DNA of 64,000 nucleotides from JAYPWI01 sp038135065. GTDB taxonomy: Bacteria > Actinomycetota > Acidimicrobiia > Acidimicrobiales > Poriferisodalaceae. The stretch spans positions 62,001 through 126,000 of the forward strand of contig JAYPWI010000003.1 of assembly GCA_038135065.1 (NCBI GenBank). The letters are read 5' to 3'. Positions within the stretch are counted from its first letter, which is position 1, and every line of letters starts with the position of its first letter. A program made the position numbers and the translations under genes. The notes below the pieces were generated by a model. It saw nothing but the letters and a program-made list of their open reading frames with translations, did not search any database and was not told the DNA's origin. Positions 52,330-61,098 of the stretch are shown piece by piece.

Positions 52330-54309
52330 ATGCACCCACCGACAGACGAGACGATGGATGCACTCTGGACACCCGACCCCGAGCGGCGCCGAGGCACCGC
52401 CCTGACGGCCTTCGCCCACTCCGTCGGTATCGACCTCGAGCGTGACGGATACGACACCCTGCACCGATGGTCGGTGGAGCACGCCGACGAGTTCTGGCGG
52501 GCCGTGGTAGCCCACGTCGGGGGAATCGCCCAGCTCGGTGCGACGTACATGACCGGCGACCCGAGCCGACCGGCCCCTGGGATGTCGTTCTTTCCCGACG
52601 GGACGATCAACCTCGCAGAGAACTATCTCCGACATCGGGCCGGTCGGGGAAGCGAAACGGCGTTGTGGTACCGCGGTGAGGACCGGGTGGCCTCATCGAT
52701 GACCTGGGACGAATTGTGGGAGGCGGTCGGCCGCACGCAGGCCGCCCTGGTGGGCTCGGGTGTCGAACCAGGTGACCGGGTAGCGACCATGCTGCCGAAC
52801 GGTCCTGAGGCGATCATCGTGTTCCTCGCAGCGGCAGCCATAGGGGCCGTGTACAGCTCGACCAGCCCGGATTTCGGGCGGGACGGGGTGCTCGACCGGT
52901 TCGGGCAGATCGATCCCCGCGTGTTGGTGGTGACCGACGGGTACGCCTACGGCGGCAAGCGTCACGACATCACGACCAAGGCAGCCGAGATCGCCGCCGG
53001 CCTGTCCGGCCTCTCACGGGTCGTCATGGTCCCCTACGGCGACGAGATCTCGTCGGCGGCAACGATCCCGGGGGCGGTCACCTGGGACGACTGGACGGGA
53101 CCTCACCGGGGAACGGCACCCACCTTCGCCCCCCTCCCCTTCGATCACCCGGTCTACATCCTCTACAGCAGCGGCACGACCGGGCGCCCCAAATGCATCG
53201 TCCACCGGACCGGTGGTGTGCTGCTCAAGCACTGGTCGGAACTGACCCTGCACTGTGACCTGCGCCCCGGGGATCGGATGTTCTACTTCACCACCACCGG
53301 CTGGATGATGTGGAACTGGTTGGTCTCGGGTCTGTCAGCCGGGGTCTCCCTCGTGCTCTATGACGGGTCACCCTTCCACCCCGGCCCGACCCGGCTGTTC
53401 GATCTGGCCGAGGAACTGGGCCCGCGCTTGTTCGGGGTCAGCGCCAAATACATCGAATCCGTGCTCAAGGAAGGCCTCACCCCCGCCCGAACCCACGACC
53501 TGGGCACGGTGGAGATCGTGACCTCCACCGGCTCGCCTCTTGCGCCCGAGGGATTCGAGTACGTCTACAACTCGATCGGGCGAGACCTCCACCTCGCCTC
53601 GTTCTCGGGAGGGACCGACATCTGCGGCTGCTTCGTGACGGGTAATCCCCTCGCACCGGTGTACGCCGGACAGATCCAGGCCCCGGCGCTCGGCGTCGAC
53701 GTCGACGTCGCCGATCCCGCCGGCCAGTCGGTGGCTGCGCCCGGGCAGGGCGAGCTGATCTGTCGAAATGCCATTCCCTCGATGCCCCTGCAGTTCTGGT
53801 CTGATCCCGACGATGCGCGTTATCAGGCCGCCTACTTCGAGCAGATCCCCGGCGTCTGGCACCACGGCGATTTTGCGAGCTGGACAGCACAGGGAGGCAT
53901 GATCATCAGCGGACGCAGCGACGCAACCCTGAACCCCGGGGGCGTCCGTATCGGCACCGCCGAGATCTACCGTCAGGTCGACCTGGTGGACGAAGTGCTC
54001 GAGAGCGTTGTCGTGGGCCAGCAGCACGAGGGTGACACCCGGGTCGTGCTGTTCGTTCGACTCCGGGACGGACTGGAACTCGACGAGGACCTCTCTGATC
54101 GGATTCGCCGGACGATCCGCACTGGAGCGTCGCCACGACACGTGCCGGCCGTTGTCGCCCAGGTCCCCACGATCCCCCGCACCCGGAGCGGGAAACTCGT
54201 CGAGTTGGCCATCCGAGACGTGATCCACGGGCGGGCGGTCACCAACGCTGAAGCCATCGACGACCCCTCGGCCCTCGATGCCTTCCGAGATCACCCTGCG
54301 CTTGCCTGA
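52330..54309 (+). CDS. Acetoacetate--CoA ligase
   Basis: ANL-superfamily enzyme activating acetoacetate through an adenylate to acetoacetyl-CoA. 659 residues from ATG 52330; LWTPDPERRRGTALTAF is the family N-terminus, and ILYSSGTTGRPKCIVH (P-loop-like A3 motif), YFTTTGWMMWNWLVSG, SFSGGTDICGCF and the C-terminal TRSGKLVE lysine are present. The enzyme allows growth on ketone bodies or PHB products, or supplies acetoacetyl-CoA. The longer open frame upstream is antisense noise in the membrane gene. Convergent with the FG-GAP gene, 4 nt apart. Confidence 0.9.
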   Translation: MHPPTDETMDALWTPDPERRRGTALTAFAHSVGIDLERDGYDTLHRWSVEHADEFWRAVVAHVGGIAQLGATYMTGDPSRPAPGMSFFPDGTINLAENYLRHRAGRGSETALWYRGEDRVASSMTWDELWEAVGRTQAALVGSGVEPGDRVATMLPNGPEAIIVFLAAAAIGAVYSSTSPDFGRDGVLDRFGQIDPRVLVVTDGYAYGGKRHDITTKAAEIAAGLSGLSRVVMVPYGDEISSAATIPGAVTWDDWTGPHRGTAPTFAPLPFDHPVYILYSSGTTGRPKCIVHRTGGVLLKHWSELTLHCDLRPGDRMFYFTTTGWMMWNWLVSGLSAGVSLVLYDGSPFHPGPTRLFDLAEELGPRLFGVSAKYIESVLKEGLTPARTHDLGTVEIVTSTGSPLAPEGFEYVYNSIGRDLHLASFSGGTDICGCFVTGNPLAPVYAGQIQAPALGVDVDVADPAGQSVAAPGQGELICRNAIPSMPLQFWSDPDDARYQAAYFEQIPGVWHHGDFASWTAQGGMIISGRSDATLNPGGVRIGTAEIYRQVDLVDEVLESVVVGQQHEGDTRVVLFVRLRDGLELDEDLSDRIRRTIRTGASPRHVPAVVAQVPTIPRTRSGKLVELAIRDVIHGRAVTNAEAIDDPSALDAFRDHPALA

Positions 54310-54313
54310 GGCC

Positions 54314-56698
54314 TCACCGGGGAGGTACCGGCTGACGTGAGCCCCGCCAGAGCGCGAAGCCGACCACGACAAGAAGCCCCACGAGCCCTGCCCCGAGCGC
54401 AATCGCCCCTCGGGAGCGACCAGGCGCGCCGCTGGTCACGACCGGCGTCGACAGAACGGCCGGCGGGAAATCACCATCCACAGTGACGACGAGTTCTGCC
54501 GGACCGACCGCGTCCTCCACCGCCACCCGCAGCAGGATCTGCAACCCTTCGGCCGAGGGATCCAAGCCCGGCAGTGGCCACTCCACGGTTCCCCCCAGTA
54601 CTGCAACCTCGGGCGGCAGGCCGCGGGGGCTCCAACCCTCGGGCAGCTCGAACACGACAGACCCTTCGGTGTTGGCGACATTTCCCTGATTGGCAAGGGT
54701 CAGCGCAACGGTGATCCGGTCACCTTCCCGGACCGCCGGGTTGACCTCGAGCTCGGTGATGTCGATGTCGGCGTAGCTCGAGTCCTCACTCGGCTCGAGC
54801 ACCGACACGTAGGCGTTGGCTGCAAGGTCATCGAGCACCTGGAAACGCCCGCTGGGCCACCGTACGGTCACCCGATCTGCTGTCTCGTTGGGTCCGAGAC
54901 CCACGAGAAGGCGGCCGTCGTCCTGGGAAGCGCCGACACCGGCCGCCAACACGTCCCGCCGTTGGACGATACCTCCCGCTTCCACGAGCACACTGGCCCC
55001 CAGCGCACCCGCACGCCCGCCGGAGGTAACCAGATCGAACCCGATCCAGTTGTTCCCGTTCGGTCGAGCCGACAGCAACGCGGCGCGACGCTCGATCCCG
55101 ACACCGCCCCCTGCTGCGACGAGGATCTCGGGCCAGCCATCGTCGTCGACATCGGCGGCCGAGGTACCCAGCACTTGGCCCATGTCGCCGAGTGCCCCGT
55201 CGACGAGCACCTCCTCCCGAAATGTGCCGGCTCCGTCGTTGACGAACAGGCGGTTCGCAAGCGGCTCGATGTCGTTTCCGCAACCCAGGTACAGGTCGAG
55301 ATCCATATCGTTGTCGATGTCGATGGCGACCACCGACCGGCATTCGGTGGCCGAGGGAAGCAACTGGGCGACCTCGAACACCGCATCCCTTCGCGTGATG
55401 AAGGCATCGCTGACGGCACCCGTCAGGGGTGATCGTCCAATGGCATCGACGACGTCGATGGGAGTCTCGGATCTGAGTCGGATCACAGCCGCCGACTGCT
55501 GCGCCGCAGTCAGGGTAAACCGGAACCGGTCCTCGGCAGGCTGGTCGATGAACAGGCCCGTGTCCACCCCGGCTCTCACCGTGGTCCCTGGCCCGAGGCC
55601 GTCGGCCAGGGTGAACTGGTAGCTATCAGCCTGTCGGCGCTCCTGCCCGAACTGGATGGCGAAGACGGGCAGGTTCACGACCTCTACGACGTCCACGTCG
55701 AGTTGGCTCACACCCACAACGCTCAGCGACTGAACATCGGAGTCCGTCGACAACAAGAACGACCATTCCGTGCGCTCCTCGTTGACGGCGACGGCGCTCC
55801 CCACATCGACCCTCAGCGCGAACATCTCGTTGACGAGATCGCCGTCGAAATCCCCGACCGCAAGGTCGGCGACGTCATCGACTCGCTGGCTGGGACTCCC
55901 CAGGTAACGGCTCCCAGCTGGGTCGATAACGAATCGGTGCCGGGGAAAGTCCTGTTGACCCGTGTACAACTCCAGGTCATCGTCGACGCCTGCCCGGTAG
56001 AGCACGGCGAGACGTTGGTCCTTCGTCGGTTCGAAGCCATCGATGGAGGCCGCTGCGTATGCGCCGCCACGTCGCAGGATCAAGCCTGACCGTACGTCCT
56101 GCGCGGCTGCCGGAACGTCTTGATCGCCCCCATCGTCGATGGCGGGCTGCGTCGGCCGGTCGTTGGAACCGACAAAAAAATCGAGTTGGCCGTCACCGTC
56201 GACGTCGACCTCCGCGATGGACAGGGCAGCATTGTCCGTGATCGACACGACCTCGCTCCCCACCGCAGGATCGGAAGCCAGGTCGACCTCGAGGAGGTTC
56301 GCGCCCTGTACAGACGCGCTCCCCAGCAGTAACTCGACCGTTCCGTCGCCGTCGGCATCGAGCCACCGAAGAAAGGTCGGGCTCTCGACGCTTCCCAGCG
56401 ACACGGGGCTGAACGTCCCCTCGGTCTGTAGCCACAGGGTGATGCGTCCCTCCCCATCGACCTCGGTGAGGTCGAGGTCCCCGTCACCATCTGCATCGGC
56501 CCAAGCTGACGCCACCGTCGGACCATCGACCCGCAGCCCCAGGTCGGCATCGATCCGTTCGAACCGACCTTCGAGTTGGGCGGCCGCTCGGAGGGGGAAC
56601 GACACCGCCAGAACGAGACCGATGAGCCCCATCGCCGCTGCGCGCGGCACCCACGACCGTGAGACCACCGCGCCAGTCCGTGATCCGACGTCGCTCAC
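54314..56698 (-). CDS. Secreted FG-GAP/VCBS repeat protein with ASPIC/UnbV domain and C-terminal anchor
   Basis: 794 residues: a TM/signal segment (AAMGLIGLVLAVSFPLRAAA), repeated calcium-binding-like DxDxDGxxD motifs (WADADGDGDLDLTEVDGEG; DVDGDGQLDFFVGS; DIDNDMDLDLYLGCGND; DVDDDGWPEILVAAGG), an ASPIC/UnbV-type domain (~570-660: NGNNWIGFDLVTSGGRAGAL; VTVRWPSGRFQVLDDL), a beta-sandwich (~675-750) and a C-terminal TM (GAIALGAGLVGLLVVVGFAL). Probably anchored at the surface. Start GTG 56698 overlaps the hydrolase stop (GTGA), so translation is coupled. Confidence 0.82.
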   Translation of the reverse strand: MSDVGSRTGAVVSRSWVPRAAAMGLIGLVLAVSFPLRAAAQLEGRFERIDADLGLRVDGPTVASAWADADGDGDLDLTEVDGEGRITLWLQTEGTFSPVSLGSVESPTFLRWLDADGDGTVELLLGSASVQGANLLEVDLASDPAVGSEVVSITDNAALSIAEVDVDGDGQLDFFVGSNDRPTQPAIDDGGDQDVPAAAQDVRSGLILRRGGAYAAASIDGFEPTKDQRLAVLYRAGVDDDLELYTGQQDFPRHRFVIDPAGSRYLGSPSQRVDDVADLAVGDFDGDLVNEMFALRVDVGSAVAVNEERTEWSFLLSTDSDVQSLSVVGVSQLDVDVVEVVNLPVFAIQFGQERRQADSYQFTLADGLGPGTTVRAGVDTGLFIDQPAEDRFRFTLTAAQQSAAVIRLRSETPIDVVDAIGRSPLTGAVSDAFITRRDAVFEVAQLLPSATECRSVVAIDIDNDMDLDLYLGCGNDIEPLANRLFVNDGAGTFREEVLVDGALGDMGQVLGTSAADVDDDGWPEILVAAGGGVGIERRAALLSARPNGNNWIGFDLVTSGGRAGALGASVLVEAGGIVQRRDVLAAGVGASQDDGRLLVGLGPNETADRVTVRWPSGRFQVLDDLAANAYVSVLEPSEDSSYADIDITELEVNPAVREGDRITVALTLANQGNVANTEGSVVFELPEGWSPRGLPPEVAVLGGTVEWPLPGLDPSAEGLQILLRVAVEDAVGPAELVVTVDGDFPPAVLSTPVVTSGAPGRSRGAIALGAGLVGLLVVVGFALWRGSRQPVPPR

Positions 56699-57489
56699 GC
56701 CAGGGCGTCAGCGACGATGCGTGCCACCTCGCCGGGTGCGTCGAACTCTGCCTGATGTCCAGCCCCATCGACCAGATGAGCCCCGCGAACCTGCTGCAAG
56801 CGGCTGACCCAGCGGTCGAGGTACGAGGGCGGGACGATCGCGTCAGCGGAGCCGTGGACCAGGGTCACCGGCCCCTGCACCCTGTGCAGTCGCTCGCCGA
56901 GTCCGAACTCTGGAATCGGCCAGATCAACTGCGCTGCCGCTGTGCGGGTGAGGTACCGCTCGACACCGTGCTCGACCAAGTCGTCGGCCGCTAGGTCCGC
57001 AGGATCGTCGAAAAAGGAACTCGACGAGGCCGGATCGGCAGTGAGCAGACGACGTTGGGCGGACAGAGTGGTTGCGAAGGGATCGTTGACTGGGTCGTCG
57101 TCGTCCCACAATCCGAATGGGGCGATCAGGACCAGGGCGCCGAAGGCCTCTGGGCGTACTGCTGCGACCTCGAGGGCCAGCATGGCCCCGACGCTCGATG
57201 CCACGACAGGCTGACCGGTCAAGCCGGCGAGGTCGAGCACCTCGGACGTCGCCACCACCCAGTCGTGCAGGTTGCGCAGACCCGTGGGCTCGCTCGAGCC
57301 GGTGAAGCCGGGCAGGCTGGGTGCAACGACCCGTCGACCCGTAGCGGCCAACTCGGTGAGGAACCTGTGCTCCCCCGGGTTTCCCAACATGCCGTGGAGG
57401 TACCCGACCACAGGACCCTCGCCCACCTCGATCATGCCGATGTGACCGTCCCGAAACCCAACCTTGCTCTGGGCGAACCCACCGCTCAC
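56695..57489 (-). CDS. Alpha/beta hydrolase
   Basis: 264 residues. HG motif YLHGMLGN, nucleophile elbow VVASSVGAM with Ser in AxSxG rather than GxSxG, acid Asp in HGSADAIVP, and catalytic His in DGAGHQAEF. Active triad is plausible. Substrate unknown. GTG 57489 overlaps the LLM oxidoreductase stop (GTGA), and its own end overlaps the FG-GAP gene: a coupled three-gene operon starting at 58766. Hydrolase plus flavin monooxygenase suggests an oxidation-then-hydrolysis degradation step. Confidence 0.87.
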   Translation of the reverse strand: MSGGFAQSKVGFRDGHIGMIEVGEGPVVGYLHGMLGNPGEHRFLTELAATGRRVVAPSLPGFTGSSEPTGLRNLHDWVVATSEVLDLAGLTGQPVVASSVGAMLALEVAAVRPEAFGALVLIAPFGLWDDDDPVNDPFATTLSAQRRLLTADPASSSSFFDDPADLAADDLVEHGVERYLTRTAAAQLIWPIPEFGLGERLHRVQGPVTLVHGSADAIVPPSYLDRWVSRLQQVRGAHLVDGAGHQAEFDAPGEVARIVADALA

Positions 57490-58766
57490 CGGGGCGTCGG
57501 CTCCGGCACGTTACGGCCCACCACATCGGCCACCGGGGTGGGCCACCAACGGTCCTCGTACTCGTCCTCGAACAGGTCGCGGACCTCCGGCATGACCTTG
57601 GTGGCGTAGAGCTCGGTGTTGTAGCGGGCCAAGTCACGGCCCATGTTCCCGAAGTGGCTGAACACCATCAGGTGGCCGACGTGCATCGAGGTGCAGAGCT
57701 CGTGGACCTGCTCGGTCACCTGGGTGGGGTTCCCCAGGATGATGTAGCCCTTGTCGACCATGTCCTCGAACGTCAGGCGGTGCTGGGCACCCCCTCCGGC
57801 TGCGGCTCCGGCCTCCTGACGGGCGGTGGCTTCCCGTGCGGCCCGCTCGACCATGCCTTCCACACCGGCCCGAACCGTGTTCGGCGTCTTGTAGCCCGGT
57901 GGATCGGCGAACCCCGCGTAGACGTGCAGACAGGTGTTGAAGAAGTACTCGGCTGGCTCCCGATAGAGGTCCCAGGCCTCGGCTTCGGTGTCGGCCACTG
58001 CCACGAACTGGGCGAACCCTCCCTGGAAGGGGTTCGCCTCCTTGCCCGTCTCCTGGACCTTCTTCCAGAACCCTTGCATGGTCTTCAGGCCAGCCTTGTA
58101 GCCGAAGTAGCTCAAGTAGCAGTAGACGAGATCTTCCTGTGCGCACCAGTCCCAGGTGTCCACCGATCCCCCACCTGGGATCCAGATCGGGGGGTGGGGC
58201 TTCTGCACGGGACGAGGCCACACGTTCACGTACCGGAGCTTGTTGTAGGTGCCGTTGAACGCGAAGACCTCGTCGCTCGTCCACGCCCGGCGGATCAGGT
58301 CGACCCCCTCGTGGTAGCGCTCCCGCAAGGTTGCAGGGTTCTGCCCGTAGGCGTAGATGGTGTCCATCGGCGAACCGACCGGGAACCCGGCGACCATCCT
58401 CCCCCCGGTGATCCCATCGAGCATGGCAAGTTCCTCAGCGACCCGCAGCGGCGGGTTGTAGAGGGCCACTGAATCCCCCAGCACGATGATGTTGGTGTCG
58501 GGGATGTTCCTGCTGAGGGCTGCTGCGATGATGTTCGGGCTGGGCATGAGCCCGTAACCGTTGCTGTGGTGCTCGTTGATTCCGACCGCGTCGAAGCCGA
58601 CCTTGGCCGCGAACTCCAGTTCGTCCAGGTACTCGTTGTAGGTCCGATGACCCACGACCGGGTCGTAGAGGCCCGGATCGATGTCGACCCACACCGAGCG
58701 GTGCTGTTCCGGAAAATCGTCCGGCAACTCCGGGTAGGGCATCAGGTGGAAGAAGATGCTCTTCAC
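57486..58766 (-). CDS. LLM-class (luciferase-like) flavin/F420-dependent oxidoreductase, long form
   Basis: 426 residues from GTG 58766, preceded by GAGGAG. TIM barrel of the bacterial luciferase type: GINEHHSNGYGLMPSPNII, LDGITGGRMVAGFPVG, and HPPIWIPGGGSVDTW. Longer than usual LLM enzymes. Whether it uses FMN or F420 cannot be told; the genome encodes NpdG, so F420 is available. A TAGAGT (58821-58826) may be its -10. First gene of the hydrolase/FG-GAP operon. Confidence 0.87.
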   Translation of the reverse strand: MKSIFFHLMPYPELPDDFPEQHRSVWVDIDPGLYDPVVGHRTYNEYLDELEFAAKVGFDAVGINEHHSNGYGLMPSPNIIAAALSRNIPDTNIIVLGDSVALYNPPLRVAEELAMLDGITGGRMVAGFPVGSPMDTIYAYGQNPATLRERYHEGVDLIRRAWTSDEVFAFNGTYNKLRYVNVWPRPVQKPHPPIWIPGGGSVDTWDWCAQEDLVYCYLSYFGYKAGLKTMQGFWKKVQETGKEANPFQGGFAQFVAVADTEAEAWDLYREPAEYFFNTCLHVYAGFADPPGYKTPNTVRAGVEGMVERAAREATARQEAGAAAGGGAQHRLTFEDMVDKGYIILGNPTQVTEQVHELCTSMHVGHLMVFSHFGNMGRDLARYNTELYATKVMPEVRDLFEDEYEDRWWPTPVADVVGRNVPEPTPR

Positions 58767-58871
58767 GGCGGCTCCTCGATCGTCCCCGCACGGCGCGCCC
58801 AGCGCCCCGCTCGGCCTTTGACTCTACTCAGCCCGACGCGTGCCAGGGTGACCGAACCGGCTGCTCCGCCG

Positions 58872-59819
58872 TCAGCCCAGTTCGCGCCGGACCACGGGAA
58901 CCACCTCGTCGAGATACGCGTCCAGGGCATCGCCGTCGACCGGCAGACGCAGGGCGATGTTCACCCCGGTTGCCCCGGCCGCTGCGTACTCGGCGATCCG
59001 CTCAGGTACCTGATCGGGGGTACCACGCAGCGACCCGTCGAGGAAGGTCTGGCGACTGTCCTCGGGCATGGCATCGAACCGGGCCTGTTCGCGGGCCGCC
59101 GCCTCGGGGGTAGTGGACAGGTTGAACGACAGGTTGACCGTCCGCTCGATGGTGGCCGGGTCGCGACCGATCTCCTCACAGGCCCGATCGATCCCCTCCG
59201 AGAGCGACCGGTACACCTCGGGACTGACGTAGGGGGTGTTGTACCCGTCTGCGTAGCGGGCAGCGATCGAGGGTGTCCGCTTGGGGCCTCGCCCACCGAT
59301 CCAGATGGGCAAGCGACCCCGGACCGGACCTGGCACACACGTCACATCGTCCACCTGGTAGTGGCGTCCGCTGAACGACGTGCGCTCCTGGGTGAACATG
59401 CCCTGCAGGATCTCGAGCCCCTCCTCCAGCATCTGGAACCGTTCCCCCCACGTCCCGAACTCGTAGCCGTGGGCCACGAACTCCGGCTCGTGCCAGCCGG
59501 CCCCCACCCCGATCTCGAACCGGCCGCCGGAGATGTGATCGATGGCCACCGCAGCCTTGGCCAATAGCGCCGGGTTGCGGTACGGCACGCAGAACATGAG
59601 ACACCCGAGCCGGATCCGTGACGTCTCGGCAGCCATCGCGGCCAGGGTGGCGACTGCTTCGAAGTGGGGGGTCTCCCCTCCCGCCGGCGGGGCCTCGTAG
59701 AGGTGATCCCAGGCCGAGAGCCAGTCCAAGCCAGCGGCGTCGAATCGACGCCACAGGGCCCGCAGGTCGTCCATCGACGAGTTCTGCTGGCCGACATGTA
59801 CTCCGAGAGTGAACGCCAT
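58872..59819 (-). CDS. LLM-class F420-dependent oxidoreductase
   Basis: 315 residues from ATG 59819; the longer frame upstream overlaps the next gene and lacks homology. MAFTLGVHVGQQNSSMDDLR, IRLGCLMFCVPYRNPALLAK, AIDHISGGRFEIGVGAGWHE and LPIWIGGRGPKRTPSIAARY are typical of F420-dependent LLM enzymes of actinobacteria. Substrate unknown. A TACGCT -10 lies six nt upstream, suggesting a leaderless message. Separated from the other LLM gene by 105 nt. Confidence 0.88.
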   Translation of the reverse strand: MAFTLGVHVGQQNSSMDDLRALWRRFDAAGLDWLSAWDHLYEAPPAGGETPHFEAVATLAAMAAETSRIRLGCLMFCVPYRNPALLAKAAVAIDHISGGRFEIGVGAGWHEPEFVAHGYEFGTWGERFQMLEEGLEILQGMFTQERTSFSGRHYQVDDVTCVPGPVRGRLPIWIGGRGPKRTPSIAARYADGYNTPYVSPEVYRSLSEGIDRACEEIGRDPATIERTVNLSFNLSTTPEAAAREQARFDAMPEDSRQTFLDGSLRGTPDQVPERIAEYAAAGATGVNIALRLPVDGDALDAYLDEVVPVVRRELG

Positions 59820-59825
59820 GGCCGG

Positions 59826-59831
59826 AGCGTA
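59826..59831 (-). promoter_or_regulatory. -10 element for leaderless LLM gene
   Basis: TACGCT on the minus strand, 6 nt before ATG 59819. Confidence 0.5.
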
Positions 59832-59854
59832 GCCCGCTCCCCCGCCGACCGGCC

Positions 59855-59887
59855 TAGGGTGCCCGACGATCGCCAGTCGCCAGGAGG
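59855..59887 (+). promoter_or_regulatory. -10 and SD of the NeuD-like gene
   Basis: TAGGGT (59855-59860) and AGGAGG (59882-59887), the latter 5 nt before ATG 59893. The leader would be about 25 nt, contrasting with the leaderless neighbour on the other strand. Confidence 0.55.
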
Positions 59888-59892
59888 CCATC

Positions 59893-60525
59893 ATGTCCAC
59901 CCCCTTCGCCGCCGTGGCGTCCGGCGGCTACCTCACAGAGATCATCGCCATCGCCGACGCACCAGCCGAGGGGTACTCGGGTCGTCTCGACATGGTGGTG
60001 CTGCTCGACGGACCGGGAGCTCAGCCCGACCTCGTGAGGGAGATCGCCCGTCGCCGGGACGTTCCCGTCGTCGGCGACATCGACGCCGCCGGTGACCTGC
60101 CCCTCGCTCTGATGTCGGGGACCGGCAGCCAGCGCGCCGAGCTGAGCGCCGGACGCCAACTCATCACCCTCGTGCACCACGACACCACCATCGGACCATG
60201 GGTGCACATCGGCGACGGTTGCATCGTCTCACCGGGAGCCAGGGTCACGGGCAACGTCAGGATCGGCACCAACACCCTGATCAACACTGGCGTCATCCTC
60301 AGCCACGACGACGTGATCGGGGATCACGTGGTGCTGAGCCCCTCTGCCACCCTGTGCGGCGGCGTCGGGGTCGGTGACCGAGCAGTCATCTACGCCGGGG
60401 CAACGGTGATGCCCGGCGTCACGATCGGGTCCGATGCCGTGATCGGAGCAGGATCACTGGTCAATCGTGACGTCGAGCCAGGTGCCGTGGTGGCCGGCGT
60501 GCCCGCCAAGCCCATTCGTCGATGA
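59893..60525 (+). CDS. NeuD/PglD-type sugar O- or N-acyltransferase
   Basis: 210 residues: an N-terminal Rossmann-like part (VASGGYLTEIIAIAD) and a C-terminal left-handed beta-helix made of hexapeptide units (IGPWVHIGDGCIVSPGARV; IGTNTLINTGVILSHDDVIG; GVGDRAVIYAGATVMPGVTI; IGSDAVIGAGSLVNRDV), ending VVAGVPAKPIRR as in NeuD/PglD. Uses acetyl-CoA; the sugar acceptor is unknown and no sugar-modifying cluster is near. The family has catalytic His in the beta-helix; H (ILSHDD) is present. Confidence 0.82.
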   Translation: MSTPFAAVASGGYLTEIIAIADAPAEGYSGRLDMVVLLDGPGAQPDLVREIARRRDVPVVGDIDAAGDLPLALMSGTGSQRAELSAGRQLITLVHHDTTIGPWVHIGDGCIVSPGARVTGNVRIGTNTLINTGVILSHDDVIGDHVVLSPSATLCGGVGVGDRAVIYAGATVMPGVTIGSDAVIGAGSLVNRDVEPGAVVAGVPAKPIRR

Positions 60526-60568
60526 CCAACGGGCGGCACGGGCCGCCCGGGGGTGCCAATCTGGTGCA

Positions 60569-61090
60569 ATGAGCGACGCCACCAACCCACCTCCCGACAC
60601 CCTCAACGATGTCGGGGTCTTGACCCGCCGGGAGATCGAAGCCCGGATCGTGGCCCCCCTCATCGATCGGTTGGGCGAGGAGTTCGGGCGGGAACGGGTG
60701 GTCGAGTTGGCCCGGGAGGTCGTGGTCGGGGTGGCCCAGTCACAAGGCCGTGAGATGGCCTCTGCCCTCGGCGGCAACGACCTCGGCGTCTTCGCCGACT
60801 CGATGGCGAACTGGACGAAGGGTGGGGCACTCGAGATCGAGGTCGTCGAACAGACCGGTGACACCTTCGCCTTCAACGTGACCCGCTGCCGCTACGCCGA
60901 GATGTACCGAGCCCTGGGCATCCCCGAACTCGGTGCCCTGTTCTCGTGCGACCGGGACGGCACCATGGTGGAGGGATTCAATCCCGACATCGGCTTCGAG
61001 CGGACCCAGACCATCATGGGCGGAGCCAGCCACTGCGACTTCCGCTACACCCTCCCGGCCGGGGAAACCCCGGTCGACATTTCCGGCTGA
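60569..61090 (+). CDS. L-2-amino-thiazoline-4-carboxylic acid hydrolase family protein
   Basis: 173 residues from ATG 60569. Matches the ATC-hydrolase family pattern: VTRCRYAEMYRALGIPELGA, FSCDRDGTMVEGFNPDIGFE and RTQTIMGGASHCDFRY, with Cys and His residues likely at the active site. The named activity opens the thiazoline ring on the way to L-cysteine in pseudomonads; most homologues are untested. Only 8 nt before an EamA-type exporter gene, whose founding members export cysteine-pathway metabolites. Confidence 0.8.
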   Translation: MSDATNPPPDTLNDVGVLTRREIEARIVAPLIDRLGEEFGRERVVELAREVVVGVAQSQGREMASALGGNDLGVFADSMANWTKGGALEIEVVEQTGDTFAFNVTRCRYAEMYRALGIPELGALFSCDRDGTMVEGFNPDIGFERTQTIMGGASHCDFRYTLPAGETPVDISG

Positions 61091-61098
61091 CCTGCCCG

